NCBI GenBank assembly: GCA_036250195.1
Contig: JAVHZZ010000004.1
Span: 318,059,706-318,123,705 of the forward strand
DNA: 64,000 nt
Reading direction: 5' to 3'
Source: Mixophyes australis
Taxonomy: Eukaryota; Chordata; Amphibia; Anura; Limnodynastidae
The position numbers and the translations under genes were made by a program. Positions 22,247 to 33,043 of this stretch are shown here, piece by piece (positions within the stretch are counted from its first letter, which is position 1; each line of letters begins with the position of its first letter). The notes beneath the pieces were generated by a model. That model did no database searches, was not told the DNA's origin, and worked only from the letters and a program-made list of their open reading frames with translations.

Positions 22247-23590
22247 TCACCAGTACTTCTCAACAACAAACACCCTAATATCCACACCATATCTTCTCAA
22301 CCTGCTCCTTGGGAAAAACAGGGGCTTTTTGGCTTGGCTCTAGGCCCAGTAGAAGTATAACTGACAAAGGATGTTGTAATTTAGACCAGAGCTTAAAGCC
22401 TCTATCACAGCCCCTACTTGGAACATGTGCATACTAAATTTCCCTAGCTAATACCTAAGACATGCCACATACTTTTTAAGGACTGTATGAAACTTGTACA
22501 ATGATCCCAATAACTTGTCCACATGAATCAGCCAAGGCCCATCTGACATGGGCTCTATCTTAATAACTACTGAAATTCTCATCCAATTTATCTTTTAGTT
22601 CAATTCCTCCTTCCCAACCCAGGATAATTTTCTTGGATGTCTGTAGTCATATAATGTCTCCTCTATTTGACATATCCAACCGCTCCAAACTGCCCAGCCT
22701 CTTTCTCCTCTCACTGGTAAGTTGACTAAACCTGAATGCACCAAAAAAAGTATTAGGAAAAGGGCAATTGACATAGATATAACTCTTCCAAAGACACCAT
22801 GTGGTTCAACAGGCCAAAATAATCCACCACCTGGGATCTACCTTCCACTGACTGTTTTTATTCAATTTCCTATTGTGCTATTCCCAATTACCAGCATCTC
22901 CAAGGACATATAAAAATCAAGTATTGCAGGTGGAAAGATGCATTCACTAATCCAGGTTCCTCCCTACAAAATGTGTAAGCTTTATCAACTGAAGCTCATT
23001 TACATATCTCATCCCACAACAGAAAACCCTTTGTTTATGTGGGTGTAATCTGTGTTTAGTTGCACTTATCTGCTCAGCTCTTATTATCAAAAAGACAAAA
23101 CATTTGTGCCCCCCACAATCATTTCCATATTAATCTATTAAATATTAATTATACATGTGCCTTAGAAACTGGCACATTCACAAAAATAGGAACAAGACAT
23201 CACAAAATAGGCCTGCATTGTTTCAAAATAGGGGTATGATATTATTTTAAGGCACTGACACTTGGGGCTTAATTCATGTTTAGATGTACGTCCATTTGCA
23301 TACCATAGCTCTGCACATGCTCAGAAATGGACATTACGCCAATGAACACAGTTCCATGGAACAAGGGTAGGGAAGGGGCAAACTAATGTAGGCAATGTTA
23401 AGTAAGGGCATGCTGAGGGTATTCCGATCCAGATGCTGCCGTTTCAAGACTTAGGTGTTAGGCTAGCAGCTATTGTCATAAACTTGCAGAACTAGTGGTA
23501 GAGGTCTTTCGCCTAGAGCAGCCGCCTTTCCCATAGAGCTTGACATGTTCACAGGTACTTGGATGCTTTCAAGTCTTAACTCTAATGTAG
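22244..23590. other. no recognised feature
   Basis: Unique-looking sequence. GGGGCTTAATTCATG at 23265 resembles one end of a PIF-type MITE, but no matching right end was found. Confidence 0.4.
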
Positions 23591-23599
23591 TGCAAGCTT

Positions 23600-24180
23600 A
23601 TAAACACTACCGCAGCGGAAAGGCAGGAAGAGGAAATCCGGATGTCAGCGGAAGTCAGAAGCAGGCCGGGGTCAGGGGTCCAAAGCAGGCAGAGTAGTCA
23701 GGGACAGGTCAAATGGTCAGGGCTGGCAGCGAGGAGGTATATCCGAATAACAAAGATAAGGGTCAGGGCAATCAGATCTTAAGCAGAATCCAAAAACAGG
23801 CCAAGGGTCACAACAGAAGGTCAAACAGCAGTGAAGCAGAGTATCCATAGGAACACAAATATCAGAACAAGAGCTGGTAAGCAACAGACAATATCTATGC
23901 TATAACTAGTAGGGAGGCTAGGCCTTCACTGCCTTAAATACTGAAATTTGCCAGTAAAGGTTTAGGGGCTGGGGGCATCAGATGTGCTTAATTAATTATA
24001 TTACTTTGTGCACGCACTCGGCTGCCACAGATGCCGGGGCGCGGCGCTTACTGTAATAGCCAGGGCAACGGCCGGGACGTAGGTCCCGGAAGTGACGTCC
24101 CGGCTGTTGCCAAGGCAGCCGTCACGCAGGAGGACAGAGCCGGGTGCAAGCCTCTGCTCGCAACCCTAGGTTTATCGTAA
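23600..24180 (-). mobile_element. LTR-like, perhaps gypsy (minus strand)
   Basis: A run rich in AAGCAGGC, GGTCAGGG, AGTCAGGGACAGG and CAAGGGTCA phrases, followed by a GC-rich hairpin at about 24060-24110 (GGCAACGGCCGGGACG mirrored). Such composition is familiar from amphibian gypsy LTRs read in reverse. No TG/CA ends or target duplication were defined. Confidence 0.3.
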
Positions 24181-24386
24181 GAACGCTTGGCTTCAGCCAT
24201 ATCATTTGCACCAGCTACAGGGCAGGTGCAAGTGCCGACTGATAATGATAACTGACACTGCATATTCTTTGTTTTAATACATGCATGTGTGACATAACAC
24301 AGAATATGTGTGCAAGTAAGATAGATTATAAAAAAGCACTGTATGTACTACATGCATTGAAAGCATCTTGATTTATGTATTGAATG

Positions 24387-24419
<33 letters not shown>

Positions 24420-24599
24420 TTCTATACATATATTAGAATAGTTGTTAATTTATTTAATAATAGAATATTTTTTGGTTGCGTTCTGATGTGATCGTATATT
24501 ACGCATGCACTTGTGCGTATACTGCAGTCTGTTCTATCTGTCTACATAAGGCAAGTGCTATTAAGGCAAAGTGTACATACACCCTGATTCAAATCAAAA

Positions 24600-24880
24600 A
24601 GCATCTTGAGATCTGCTTTGATTTGTATATGGTCTGAACTCATCTTCCCTCAAGTCTTAGATTTCTTGCAAAATGCAGAAGGTTTTCCTCCAATATTTGT
24701 CTATAGCGCGCACCATCCATTTTGCCTTCTATTTTGAAAAGTTTAATATTTCCTGAGTTAGAGGGACACACCCATAGCAATATGCTCCCATCACCATGCT
24801 TCACGGTAGGGGTAGTGCTTTTTGGAATGATAAGCAGTATTAGGCTTACACTAAACATAGCTTCTAGCATTGAGGCCAAA
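24600..24880 (-). pseudogene. Tc1-family transposase fragment
   Basis: The minus strand reads TPTVKHGDGSILLW, then KIEGKMDGARYRQILEENLL and LRLEGR, the block of Tc1 transposases just before the second catalytic Asp. The expected FQQDNDPKHTA block does not follow; the sequence passes into a probable 3' remnant (GGTGTATGTACACTTTGCC). Tc1 enzymes insert at TA. Only a small part of a ~340-residue protein remains, and DDE chemistry is impossible. Confidence 0.85.
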
Positions 24881-24889
24881 AAGTTATTT

Positions 24890-26750
24890 CATTTGGTATG
24901 TGTATCTCCCTTATATTTTTTTTAGAAAACTCTAGGTGACATTTCATGAAAGCTTTATTTTGCAATATTTTTATTAGTTAGATCTCTAATATACCATGGC
25001 TTGCTATTTACAGTACAGTTAAGTGGTGCTTTTGCAAGATCAACATATAATCTAATGATGTGATTTTGTGATTTTTACTTTACAAGTTATATCCCATTAG
25101 GTAGATAGTAAGCTCTTAGAGACAGATTCATTATATATAATCAGAATTAAAAAAAAATATTCAATCATCTGTCACTTTGCTCTGGAATGAAGACATAAAA
25201 GCAAATTACAACAAATCCCTTCTTTATGACAGTAAACTAGGCAGATATTTTATTTATCAGAGCAGTTGTTTGTGGGTATAGAAAAATACTCTTACGGGAA
25301 AGGGCATTGTGAGTCTGACCTCTACTAATGAAGTCCCAACAGAGACAATTATGATGCAGCAGAATGTTATCGCATGAACAACAAATGCATAGCTGTGACT
25401 CACATTGCCTGTGGATAATTAGAGTTTAACGTCACAATCATTACACAATTTCCTTCTGTCGACCTAAAAAGTGCAGGAATTTACTGATAAAATAATAGGC
25501 AGGCTAGACAATAACTACTGTAGGCTTTAATGACGTTGTTGACTAGTCTTATACCAAAGATTATATTGTTTTGAGTTTGGGGCATCTGTTTATGATTAAC
25601 AAACACTTTTCCTATTCATACCAAAACTCACATTTCGCAAGCAATTTGGGTTATTAAGAAAATGTCATGACAAAGAACTTGTGTTGCATAGCCAAATATG
25701 TATTTTATGAGTCCGTCTTCCCCTGTTGTCACATACTATTTCAATTATCTAAAGGAAGCCTTTGTTAGTATTCTAAGCAGCATTTCAAAGTACACTGAAT
25801 ATTGAACCTACACATATAAAATTCATCGAGTTTACTGAACTAGCTTGGACAAGAAAGAGATTCCATGTTTTTATATACGATACATATGCTCACAACAAAG
25901 ACATGTATGTGTAGGTTTATACCAAACAGGTTATGGTGTGTTTGCTCTCCATATAATTAAAATCCAGTTGTATAGTAAAGGAAGTGGTGACGGTGTACTT
26001 CCTATTTTAATGACATACAATTACTGTTTATCGTCATGGGTCCACAGGTACCTATAGGAAGATTTGAGAATGGACTTCAATAGTAAAAAGAAAGCAGTTG
26101 GACTAATTACTGAATATTTAGGTTACTTTTAGAAATGGAAAGTGCGGCAGGAAGAGAGGAAAAGTTTTTCATCTTCTCTTGGATTCCAAAAAGTAATGTC
26201 TTACCGCTGAAGATCAGGAGAGTCCATAGAAGTCAGTGTCTTTGAACAGAAGGGTAAATTAACAAGTTGCAGATGTGTGTGAATAAAAATTCTTTGTAAC
26301 GGTTTGACACTACAGCTGAAGACATAATTTTGTTACTGGCAGACCAGATGGATGGCTCTTCTTTGAATACCAATCACTACACCAGAGTATGTGGTGTCAT
26401 ATGTTAACATAAAATGCCTGTTTATGAATATTTGTGGATACACATGATCATACAGAAAATGTAATTAATTTATTTTGGCCAACAGAAAAGGTAAGAATCA
26501 TGAGCGTAATGATGGAAGCCCCATTTTTAGAGTACTGCTCATCTCTTTGTTGCCTCTAAATAAATGTATCTTGAACTGAGGCTTAGTAGATTACAGTTGC
26601 ACAGAAAATATACAGCTTACACACTTTATTAAGATATCCTTCTACAGAATAAATCACTATATACAGTGTATAGTAAAAGGTCAAAAGTGTGATTGTAACT
26701 GTATTAAGCATGTCAGTTAAACCTAGGAAATGAGAGAGAGAGAGATGCTG
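24890..26750. other. no recognised feature
   Basis: AT-rich unique-looking sequence; short frames only. Confidence 0.5.
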
Positions 26751-26754
26751 GATA

Positions 26755-26830
26755 GAATTATTATTACTACGTATTATTATTATAATTTATTTATAAAGTG
26801 TCAACATATTACATAGGGCTGTACATTGGT
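26755..26830 (-). repeat. retroposon tail (inverted)
   Basis: (ATT)n is followed by TTTATAAAGTGTCAACATATT and GGGCTGTACATTGG, which on the minus strand is the GCGC..TATAAATAAAT tail family seen at 11505. Only the tail remains. Confidence 0.55.
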
Positions 26831-26918
26831 GGGAATCAAGATATAAATTTATAACAGAATGGCATGAAACAGAAGGTAAACATAGCCATGCCTAAACAAG
26901 ATTATAATTGTGGAACAA

Positions 26919-27377
26919 TTAATACAGTAGTGGCATAACAAGTGCAGCTGGAGGTGTGGAAAGTGATTGTGAATAATGTAAGACAGAAGCATTATCAGCC
27001 AATATTAAAACTGCCATTGTTGACTGACATTTATTTGTAGCTATTGGTGGTTTGGTACAGTTGGAATGAAGAGAAACCGCGGAAGGTGGAGACATGAAAG
27101 ATGAACCAGTCACTTTATAAATTTTAAGACCGTCATCTGCAGACAACCATGACTGTCCTTTACCAATTATCTCAAATAAACTTCCTTCTTCTTCAGCTTC
27201 TGAAGACGGTTTTTGCTGTTGTGCTGCCTGGGCACTCCGGTGGTTGTTGGCCAGCTTGGAGAGCAATGCCATCCTGGTGTATGTATTACCTGTATTTTGG
27301 ACTGGTGGTGGGATGTTTGGGCACTTATGCAGGCAGGTTCTCCTCTTGGTGCTCCTCCACTCCTGAATAAAGTGCAC
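26919..27377 (-). other. 152-codon open frame next to Penelope-like arm
   Basis: The frame opens MHFIQEWRSTKRRTCLHKCP and ends VMPLLY. It has no recognised domain, signal or membrane segment. Its first codons lie inside the left inverted arm, and the right arm at 28527 runs into the same start (HFIQEW.S.K) in the other direction. It may be the beginning of a decayed Penelope-like ORF. The absence of any known motif makes this tentative. Confidence 0.25.
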
Positions 27378-28118
27378 ATAGAGCCTTCAATAATGTGATA
27401 ATAACAAGACTTTATAAAATAATATAAATGTCATGAAAATTAAAAGAAATAACACATGTTGCTGTGACCAGAGTATGAAAATATGACGAATAAAGCTTGT
27501 GAACAAACACAGAATGTGAATGTAGAATATAGAGAAAAAATAGATTTTATCATTACAGCCTTCAGTGTCTAAGCTTACACTGAATAAGCCATATACTGCA
27601 GTCCAGTGCAGGGCAATCCTAGTGCTATGACACGCTATAGCAGTAAATAGGGCAGGTGAATATACATCCCAACAGTCGCCTGCACAGTTCCAGAAAGGTC
27701 AAATCCGATGTGGGAAAGAGAAATAACTCACAGTTTGTGGTATTATAAGTCCTGCTACTCCTCCGGGTATTGTCCGTGGGTCTCCTTGCCGTCCTCCGGA
27801 TCGAACAACGGAGGAGTCTGTGCGTGTGCTGTGTTGTTGTTTGAGCATTGTGGGCTCGTGCATATGCAGCTGGTCCTCAATACTCTCAGCTGTAGCGGTC
27901 TCCGTCTAGCTGTTTACGCCCCGCTTGATGGGCGAATGTTCTGCAGTTGCAGTAGGACAGTAGATGATCCCTCAGATAGTTGCTGGGGGTGTTGTTAGTT
28001 GACAAATATATGGTATGTTGATAGATAACCATGCGTTTCACTTCAATAATAGAGGCTTCCTCAGGGATAAGTCAATATGGTTCTCAGTCAGCAGTGCAAG
28101 TTTAAATATTCCTCCATC
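27345..28118 (-). mobile_element. Penelope-like terminal region, left arm
   Basis: On the minus strand it begins near 28118 (GAATATTTAAACTTGCACTG), passes a hammerhead core at 28030-28070, GACGGAGACCGCTACAGCTG at about 27905-27885, and reaches GTGCACTTTATTCAGGAGTGG at 27365. The right arm (28260-28556) is its mirror image but lacks about 460 bp (27385-27845). Hammerheads in repeated termini are a known trait of Penelope-like retroelements. No reverse transcriptase was seen. Confidence 0.55.
28030..28070 (-). ncRNA. hammerhead ribozyme-like core 1
   Basis: Minus strand: TTATCC, CTGAGGA (28064-28058; fits CUGANGA), stem II AGCCTC-TATTATT-GAAGT with one mismatch, GAAA (28039-28036), then CGCATGG. 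The short ACGCGT stem III expected for Penelope hammerheads reads ACGCAT. Core nucleotides are kept but pairing is damaged, so cleavage is uncertain. Confidence 0.5.
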
Positions 28119-28259
28119 CACTATAAACAAAGTAAATTTGGATACTAGAGGTACTTTGTATACAGTGGTTTCTAGGCAATAGAGCCTCCAGACCTACAAC
28201 TACCTATCAGATCACTACAACAGCACCTCCCACCTCCAGCAAGTAACCAATTAAAAACT

Positions 28260-28556
28260 GGAATGAGGGATATTTAAACTCGCACTGCTGACTGAGAACC
28301 ATATTGACTTATCCCTGAGGAAGCCTCTATTATTGAGGTGAAATGCGTTGGTTATCTATCATCATACCACATACTTGTCACCTAACAACATCCCCAGCAA
28401 CTATATGAGCAATCATATACCGTCCTACTGCAACCTCAGTACATGCGCCCGTCAAGCGGGATGTAAGAGGCTAGACGGAGACCGCTACAGCTGGCAGCAT
28501 TGAGGACCAGCTGTGCATGCTCTAGGTGCACTTTATTCAGGAGTGGATGAGTGCCA
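28260..28556 (+). mobile_element. Penelope-like terminal region, right arm
   Basis: Mirror of the left arm: GATATTTAAACTCGCACTGC, ACTGAGAACCATATTGAC, hammerhead core, GACGGAGACCGCTACAGCTG, GTGCACTTTATTCAGGAGTG. About 140 bp of unrelated sequence separates the two arms, so the ends face each other head to head. Confidence 0.55.
28309..28356 (+). ncRNA. hammerhead ribozyme-like core 2
   Basis: TTATCC, CTGAGGA (28315-28321), stem II GCCTC-TATTATT-GAGGT (five pairs including one G-U), GAAA (28340-28343), TGCGTTGGTTATC. Stem II is intact. The stem III hexamer reads ATGCGT instead of ACGCGT; core 1 has a different single change, so the ancestor most likely had the palindromic ACGCGT. Confidence 0.55.
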
Positions 28557-28559
28557 AGA

Positions 28560-30712
28560 AACCGTTTCTATATTTATCTAACTTGAATGATAGGGAGGCC
28601 ATTCTGGTTCCAAGAGGCAGCACCCCACAAATACATTCTCTTTTTCACCTTGAGGTAAACAACGCTGTGTAATCTCCATCACCCTTTAGGTTCTCCTCTT
28701 GCCTACCAAAGTCCACCCGTTTCCTTTTATTAAAGGATTTCAGATGGGATGGTAGTTGCGGGACTCACTACTGCAGACACTCTGAGACGACATTGTGCAA
28801 AGCCACTGTATCCAGACACATTCTGAAGCTGGTTGCATGGGCTGGAAAAATTAATAATTAATGGAGGCCTCCTGTGTATCAGTTACTCTATTCACCTCTT
28901 ATTTCAGTTATCTTTCCTCCTCACTTACTGTTAAAGTAAATGTATTAGGGTTCTGCTTCTGTTGTTTGTTGCTATTTCCTTATGTGTGAGAGCTGTAGCT
29001 TTTAATTAGTTTGAGATGTAATGCAGGTGTGCTACCAGCATGTGTTATGATCCTGTTGTTAGATGTCAGGCTGTGCTGTATTTCCCTGTGTATGAGATCT
29101 CTGCTTTCAATTAGGCTGATCTGTATTGCATGTGTGTTACCTGCATTATCCTGATTGGTTGCCTGTCCTGACACTCTCCATATTTGCCAGTGATACTGTT
29201 TTGCCTCTAGTGGTAAAATTCTGGTTCCTGTGCTGTATTATCCTGTGTATGCTTTCTGATCCCTGGCTACATCTGACTAAGATTCTGGTTCTGATCACTG
29301 GCTTTGTATGACTACAATTCTGGTTCTCATTACTGGCTCTGTCTGACTGTTCGTATTCCTGTTAACAAGCCGCCACTCAGTGCTCCATTCCTAGCTGGGG
29401 TGGTGGTGTCCCAAGAAAGCTACAACAGCGGTACCATTACACAACCCACTCTGTTTTCCGATGTCTGGTGGTACATCTGTCTGGTTTTCCGCTTCTATTC
29501 TGGCCTGCATCCTGACCATCAGTTGGGCAGCTCCACTCAATCCAATTACAGTGTTAAGAATTTGCATTGACTTTTGTACTGCTATTGTGGCTGTTTATTT
29601 CTGAGGGACTCTGGGGCTGTCACAGAGTACTTTGGATACTTTGAACTTTGTTATACACTGCTAGTAAATACACTGGGACATTCTACTGTAACACTCCTGC
29701 TGATTTGGGTTAATCTCCTGCTCTGACATTTGAACTTTCTGTATCCTGCATTTTAGCCTGTTGATAGCAGAGCCGTCTGCATATGATTCTGAACCTGATA
29801 AATCTGCATATGATACTCTACATATACTCTTCCTTGCTGATGAATTGAGTTATAAAATAAAGACTATAATTTTAAGTCACACAACTCGTATTTTCTGTCG
29901 CTAACCTAAAAAAAGAATCCTCCCTGAGACACATGGTTAGTCGAGTTGCTTCTGTGTAAATAACTAGTTCCATTTTTTTAAAGATAAATGCTTTCATGAT
30001 AGTTATGTATTATATGTAATTTAATATGTTATTTATTGGGCACAATGTATTACTGTTGCTACTAATACATTTTGCAAATTGACTATGGTTTGGTCTCTAT
30101 TCTTTGCAACTCAACCTATTCTATACATTTTTCCTGTGCACCATAAAATAGTAGCGATCTAGGTCAATGCACAACATTTCCTCACCACAACTACTTGCCC
30201 CTATTTGGACTGTATTTCACTATGACTATTTCACTATGAAGCCATTAGCCCAGTGCTGTTTGGGTTGCTCATCTTCTTCACTTCCCTTCTACTGTCACTC
30301 CTCATTTCTTACCCCTTCAACTTCCACTGTGTCTTTAAGCTCATAGTACACTAAATAGCACACCAATGTTATTCCAGTATTCACTGATTTCCCTTTCAGA
30401 CCACCACAATATCTCATTATCTTCAAACAATTCACCCCTTGGCTTTTCACCTCTTTTTCTAATTTAGAGAGTAGCCTGAGTCATTAAGCAGTGTATCTGC
30501 TTTTTTCAGCTTATCATCTGCAAAAGAAGCTGCCAGTCCTCTATGAAGTTACTACAGCCTACGATTTAGAGAAGTGAACTGGGTGGGGAACTGACGAATT
30601 TACGTAAGAGTAAGGGTGTTCATGTGCCGCCACTTCCAAAACAAACTCTGGTGCACTGAGAAGTGCAGTGGATTTCTGCTCTATCCAAAGCTCCAGCTAG
30701 GGGTCTAGTTTA
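28560..30712. other. no gene; LTR-like stretch 29041-29885
   Basis: The LTR-like part starts TGTTATGATCCTG, has several TTCTGGTTCTG.TCACTGGCT repeats (29218-29345), and an AATAAAG signal near 29857. No second LTR or duplication was found. Remaining sequence unrecognised. Confidence 0.3.
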
Positions 30713-30713
30713 A

Positions 30714-30840
30714 GCATAATGATAAATTGAGAGCCGCTAGGTCTATCTATAACCTAGACTTTTACATGTCCTCAGCGCTGAGGTCATGGGAAAGTCCCAG
30801 GTTATAAATAGACCTAGCAGTTATCAATTTGTCATTATGC
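30714..30840. repeat. 127-bp inverted repeat (MITE-like)
   Basis: Left arm GCATAATGATAAATTGAGAG, CTAGGTCTATCTATAACCT; right arm is the near complement and ends TTTGTCATTATGC. A small inner palindrome CTCAGCGCTGAG sits at the centre. Confidence 0.85.
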
Positions 30841-30844
30841 GCCA

Positions 30845-31982
30845 GCAGCTTCTGAGTACAGAAGCTGGTATGCATCGTTTGACATGGTTTTTTATTTTCT
30901 ACATGCTCCAGAGGATTATTTTGGTTTTACAATCTGCAAGAAAAGGTTGTTTGTTTGGTTTGTTTTTACATCTTGGATTATTTAGTTTTTTTTCTAAAGC
31001 TAACAATATTGGATCTATTACAGATGAAGAAAATGGATGCTGGTAAGTATTACAGGGATAAGTGGATTTGTTTTTTAAACAAATGTATTTTGGCAATGAG
31101 ATATGTGCTTTATTGAAATTTTGTGTTTGTGCACTACAGGTCACAGCGGGCTCCCCAAGGGCTAACATGCCATGCCATGATAATGCTGGTGATTGTAGTA
31201 CTACAAATCCCATCATCATGGATGAAACCGCCCCTATAGGCGGAGAAACACGTCAGTACCTGCTAGTGGCAAGGAAAACAAACCTCTCCAGCTTTTTAAG
31301 CCTATTACCATCGTGGATTTTATGTTTTATGGATTAATTCCTTAGAAATTGGATGCTCTTTGAAAAGTAAGGTACAACACTAATGCTCTCTGAAAAGAAA
31401 GGTACAACACTAAATATGATTGTGGATAGTTAAAAAGGAAAATCTTTTGGCTTCTTATTGTTGCCTAAAACGAACTGACTATGTTGTTTTCTAATCATAA
31501 TGTTGGGAAGTGTTCCCTGATGTATCCGATTTGAACCATTTATTCCTAAACAGAGACTGTTCCTTAAAGAGCACATATTTTATATTGGATCCAGCAATGA
31601 ATAGCGATTAAAAGGCTAAACACACTGGAGCTGTGAATCCCGTATATAAATGGATAAAGTTTTATGTGGATTCACATGGAAATGATAAAACATGATTGCA
31701 TAACACAATTTGGTATTGAATATACAGGAAGGTTGCCCATATGAGTGTTTGAAACAAAGATAAAGTTTACCCGGGTTCACATGATAAATTAAATTATATG
31801 AGCCGGCTCATTATTCATTGGGAGGTTTATGCTTTATTTTTATTTTATTGATCTTATTTATGCATTGTATTATTTGCCTATACTAGCGTGCAAACATCAA
31901 AACTGCCATCAAAAAGACAGGTTTTTTTAATACTTGCTTCTGATTGACTTGACAGCTCAAACATGTTGTTTGAGCTCTCTTT
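30845..31982. other. no gene; possible hammerhead remnant
   Basis: Apart from the feature at 31212, only short chance frames were seen. At 31135-31210 AAGGGCTAACATGCCATGC and TGTAGTACTACAAATCCCAT resemble a decayed hAT MITE of the 15401 type. Confidence 0.4.
31212..31262 (+). ncRNA. hammerhead-like remnant 3
   Basis: TGGATGA (in place of CTGATGA), stem II CCGCC-CCTATA-GGCGG (five pairs), A, GAAA (31245), CACGTC. GAAAC-AC-GUC would give a two-pair stem III and a GUC cleavage site. The first two core bases are changed and no stem I partner was found, so it should be inactive. Confidence 0.35.
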
Positions 31983-32408
31983 CCATTCAGAGCATAAGAG
32001 GAAGCACCATTGACAAATACATTTTGGGGGCAATCATTATTTATTGATTAATAGGGAAAATTAATTTATAATTAACTTATGGGGCAAATTTAAATATGCA
32101 TTATATTATGGGGACAAAATGATTGCATTATTATATTATGGGGGCATTATGTAATGCCACATTGTGAATCATAAATAATTATATCCACTATTAACAATCA
32201 AATAGTATTTCCCAGTTAATATAATTATATTTTCATATTTCCCCCATAATATAATACAATTTCATTATCCCCATAATATAATGAAAAAACTAAACATAAT
32301 ATTTGCCCATAAGTTGATTATAAATTAGTTTTGCCCCTTAATCAATAAATAATGATTTCCCCCAAAATGTATATGTCAATGGTGCTTCCATGATCTGAAT
32401 GGCAGAAT
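31983..32408. repeat. long imperfect palindrome, ~200-bp arms
   Basis: CCATTCAGAGCATAAGAGGA, GCACCATTGACAAATACA, TTTTGGGGGCAATCATTATT and TTGATTAATAGGG on the left are mirrored on the right by CCTTAATCAATAAATAATG, CCCCAAAATGTATATGTC and GGTGCTTCCATGATCTGAA. Inner parts pair through CATAATATAATG blocks. Probably a foldback element or MITE; target duplication not resolved. Confidence 0.85.
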
Positions 32409-32864
32409 AGTATGCAGTTTTAGCAATCTCACCCATCACAACCACTTCTTTTTTTTTGGCCGTTGAATTGCAGTTTTGCTGTGGTTTTGAAAACCCCAAC
32501 TTAGTAAATCCGGCTGTTTGTATGTTCATCATTGTTAAAATCAATATGACAATTTGTAATGTGGTGGTTTTCCAAAATGGCAATTCTGCCCGTTTTAATG
32601 GCGGTTTGGCCTTAAGCTTTAAGTTTTAAAACCACCGGAAACACGGCCAAAAGGTAGTGGTTTCGTAAAACCTCCCTTTAGTAAATCTAGTCCCTTAAGT
32701 ATCTTTAAAACATCAACAGTTTACCTCTGAAACTCCTCTTTTTAAAGTACTGCCCTATTTTTCCTTCCTTTTGAAGGCAGCATTTTGTTACTTTTTATCA
32801 CACAAAGTACTTCATGAACACAGCTGTTTTCTCTCTAGTTTTTAGCTGCTTCATAACAGACAAG
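32409..32864. other. MITE fragments, right ends only
   Basis: TTAGTAAATCCGGC at 32503 and TTTAGTAAATCTAGTCCC at 32677 are right ends of the GGGCTAGATTTACTAA type, both in the same orientation and without left partners. Confidence 0.4.
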
Positions 32865-33040
32865 GGGCTAGATTTACTAAGCTGCGGGTTTGAAAAAGTG
32901 GGGATGTTGCCTATAGCAACCAATCAGATTCTAGCTTTCATTTATTTAGTACCTTCTACAAAATGGCAGCTAGAATCTGATTGGTTGCTATAGGCAACAT
33001 CCCCCACTTTTTCAAACCCGCATCTTAGTAAATCTAGCCC
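32865..33040. mobile_element. PIF/Harbinger-type MITE, copy 3
   Basis: GGGCTAGATTTACTAAGCTG to the complementary right end, with GATGTTGCCTATAGCAACC inside. Duplication AAG on both sides (32862-32864, 33041-33043). Confidence 0.9.
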
Positions 33041-33043
33041 AAG

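Noticed and set aside
21930..22360. Tyr/Ile-rich frames of up to 142 codons
   Set aside because: Low-complexity translation of (TA)n.
27708..27998. 96-codon frame
   Set aside because: Lies in the extra segment and arm of the Penelope-like inverted repeat, has no motif and reads across the terminal region.
29041..29885. Complete LTR
   Set aside because: Start and polyadenylation-like signals only; no matching end, duplication or internal region, so kept only as a weak note.
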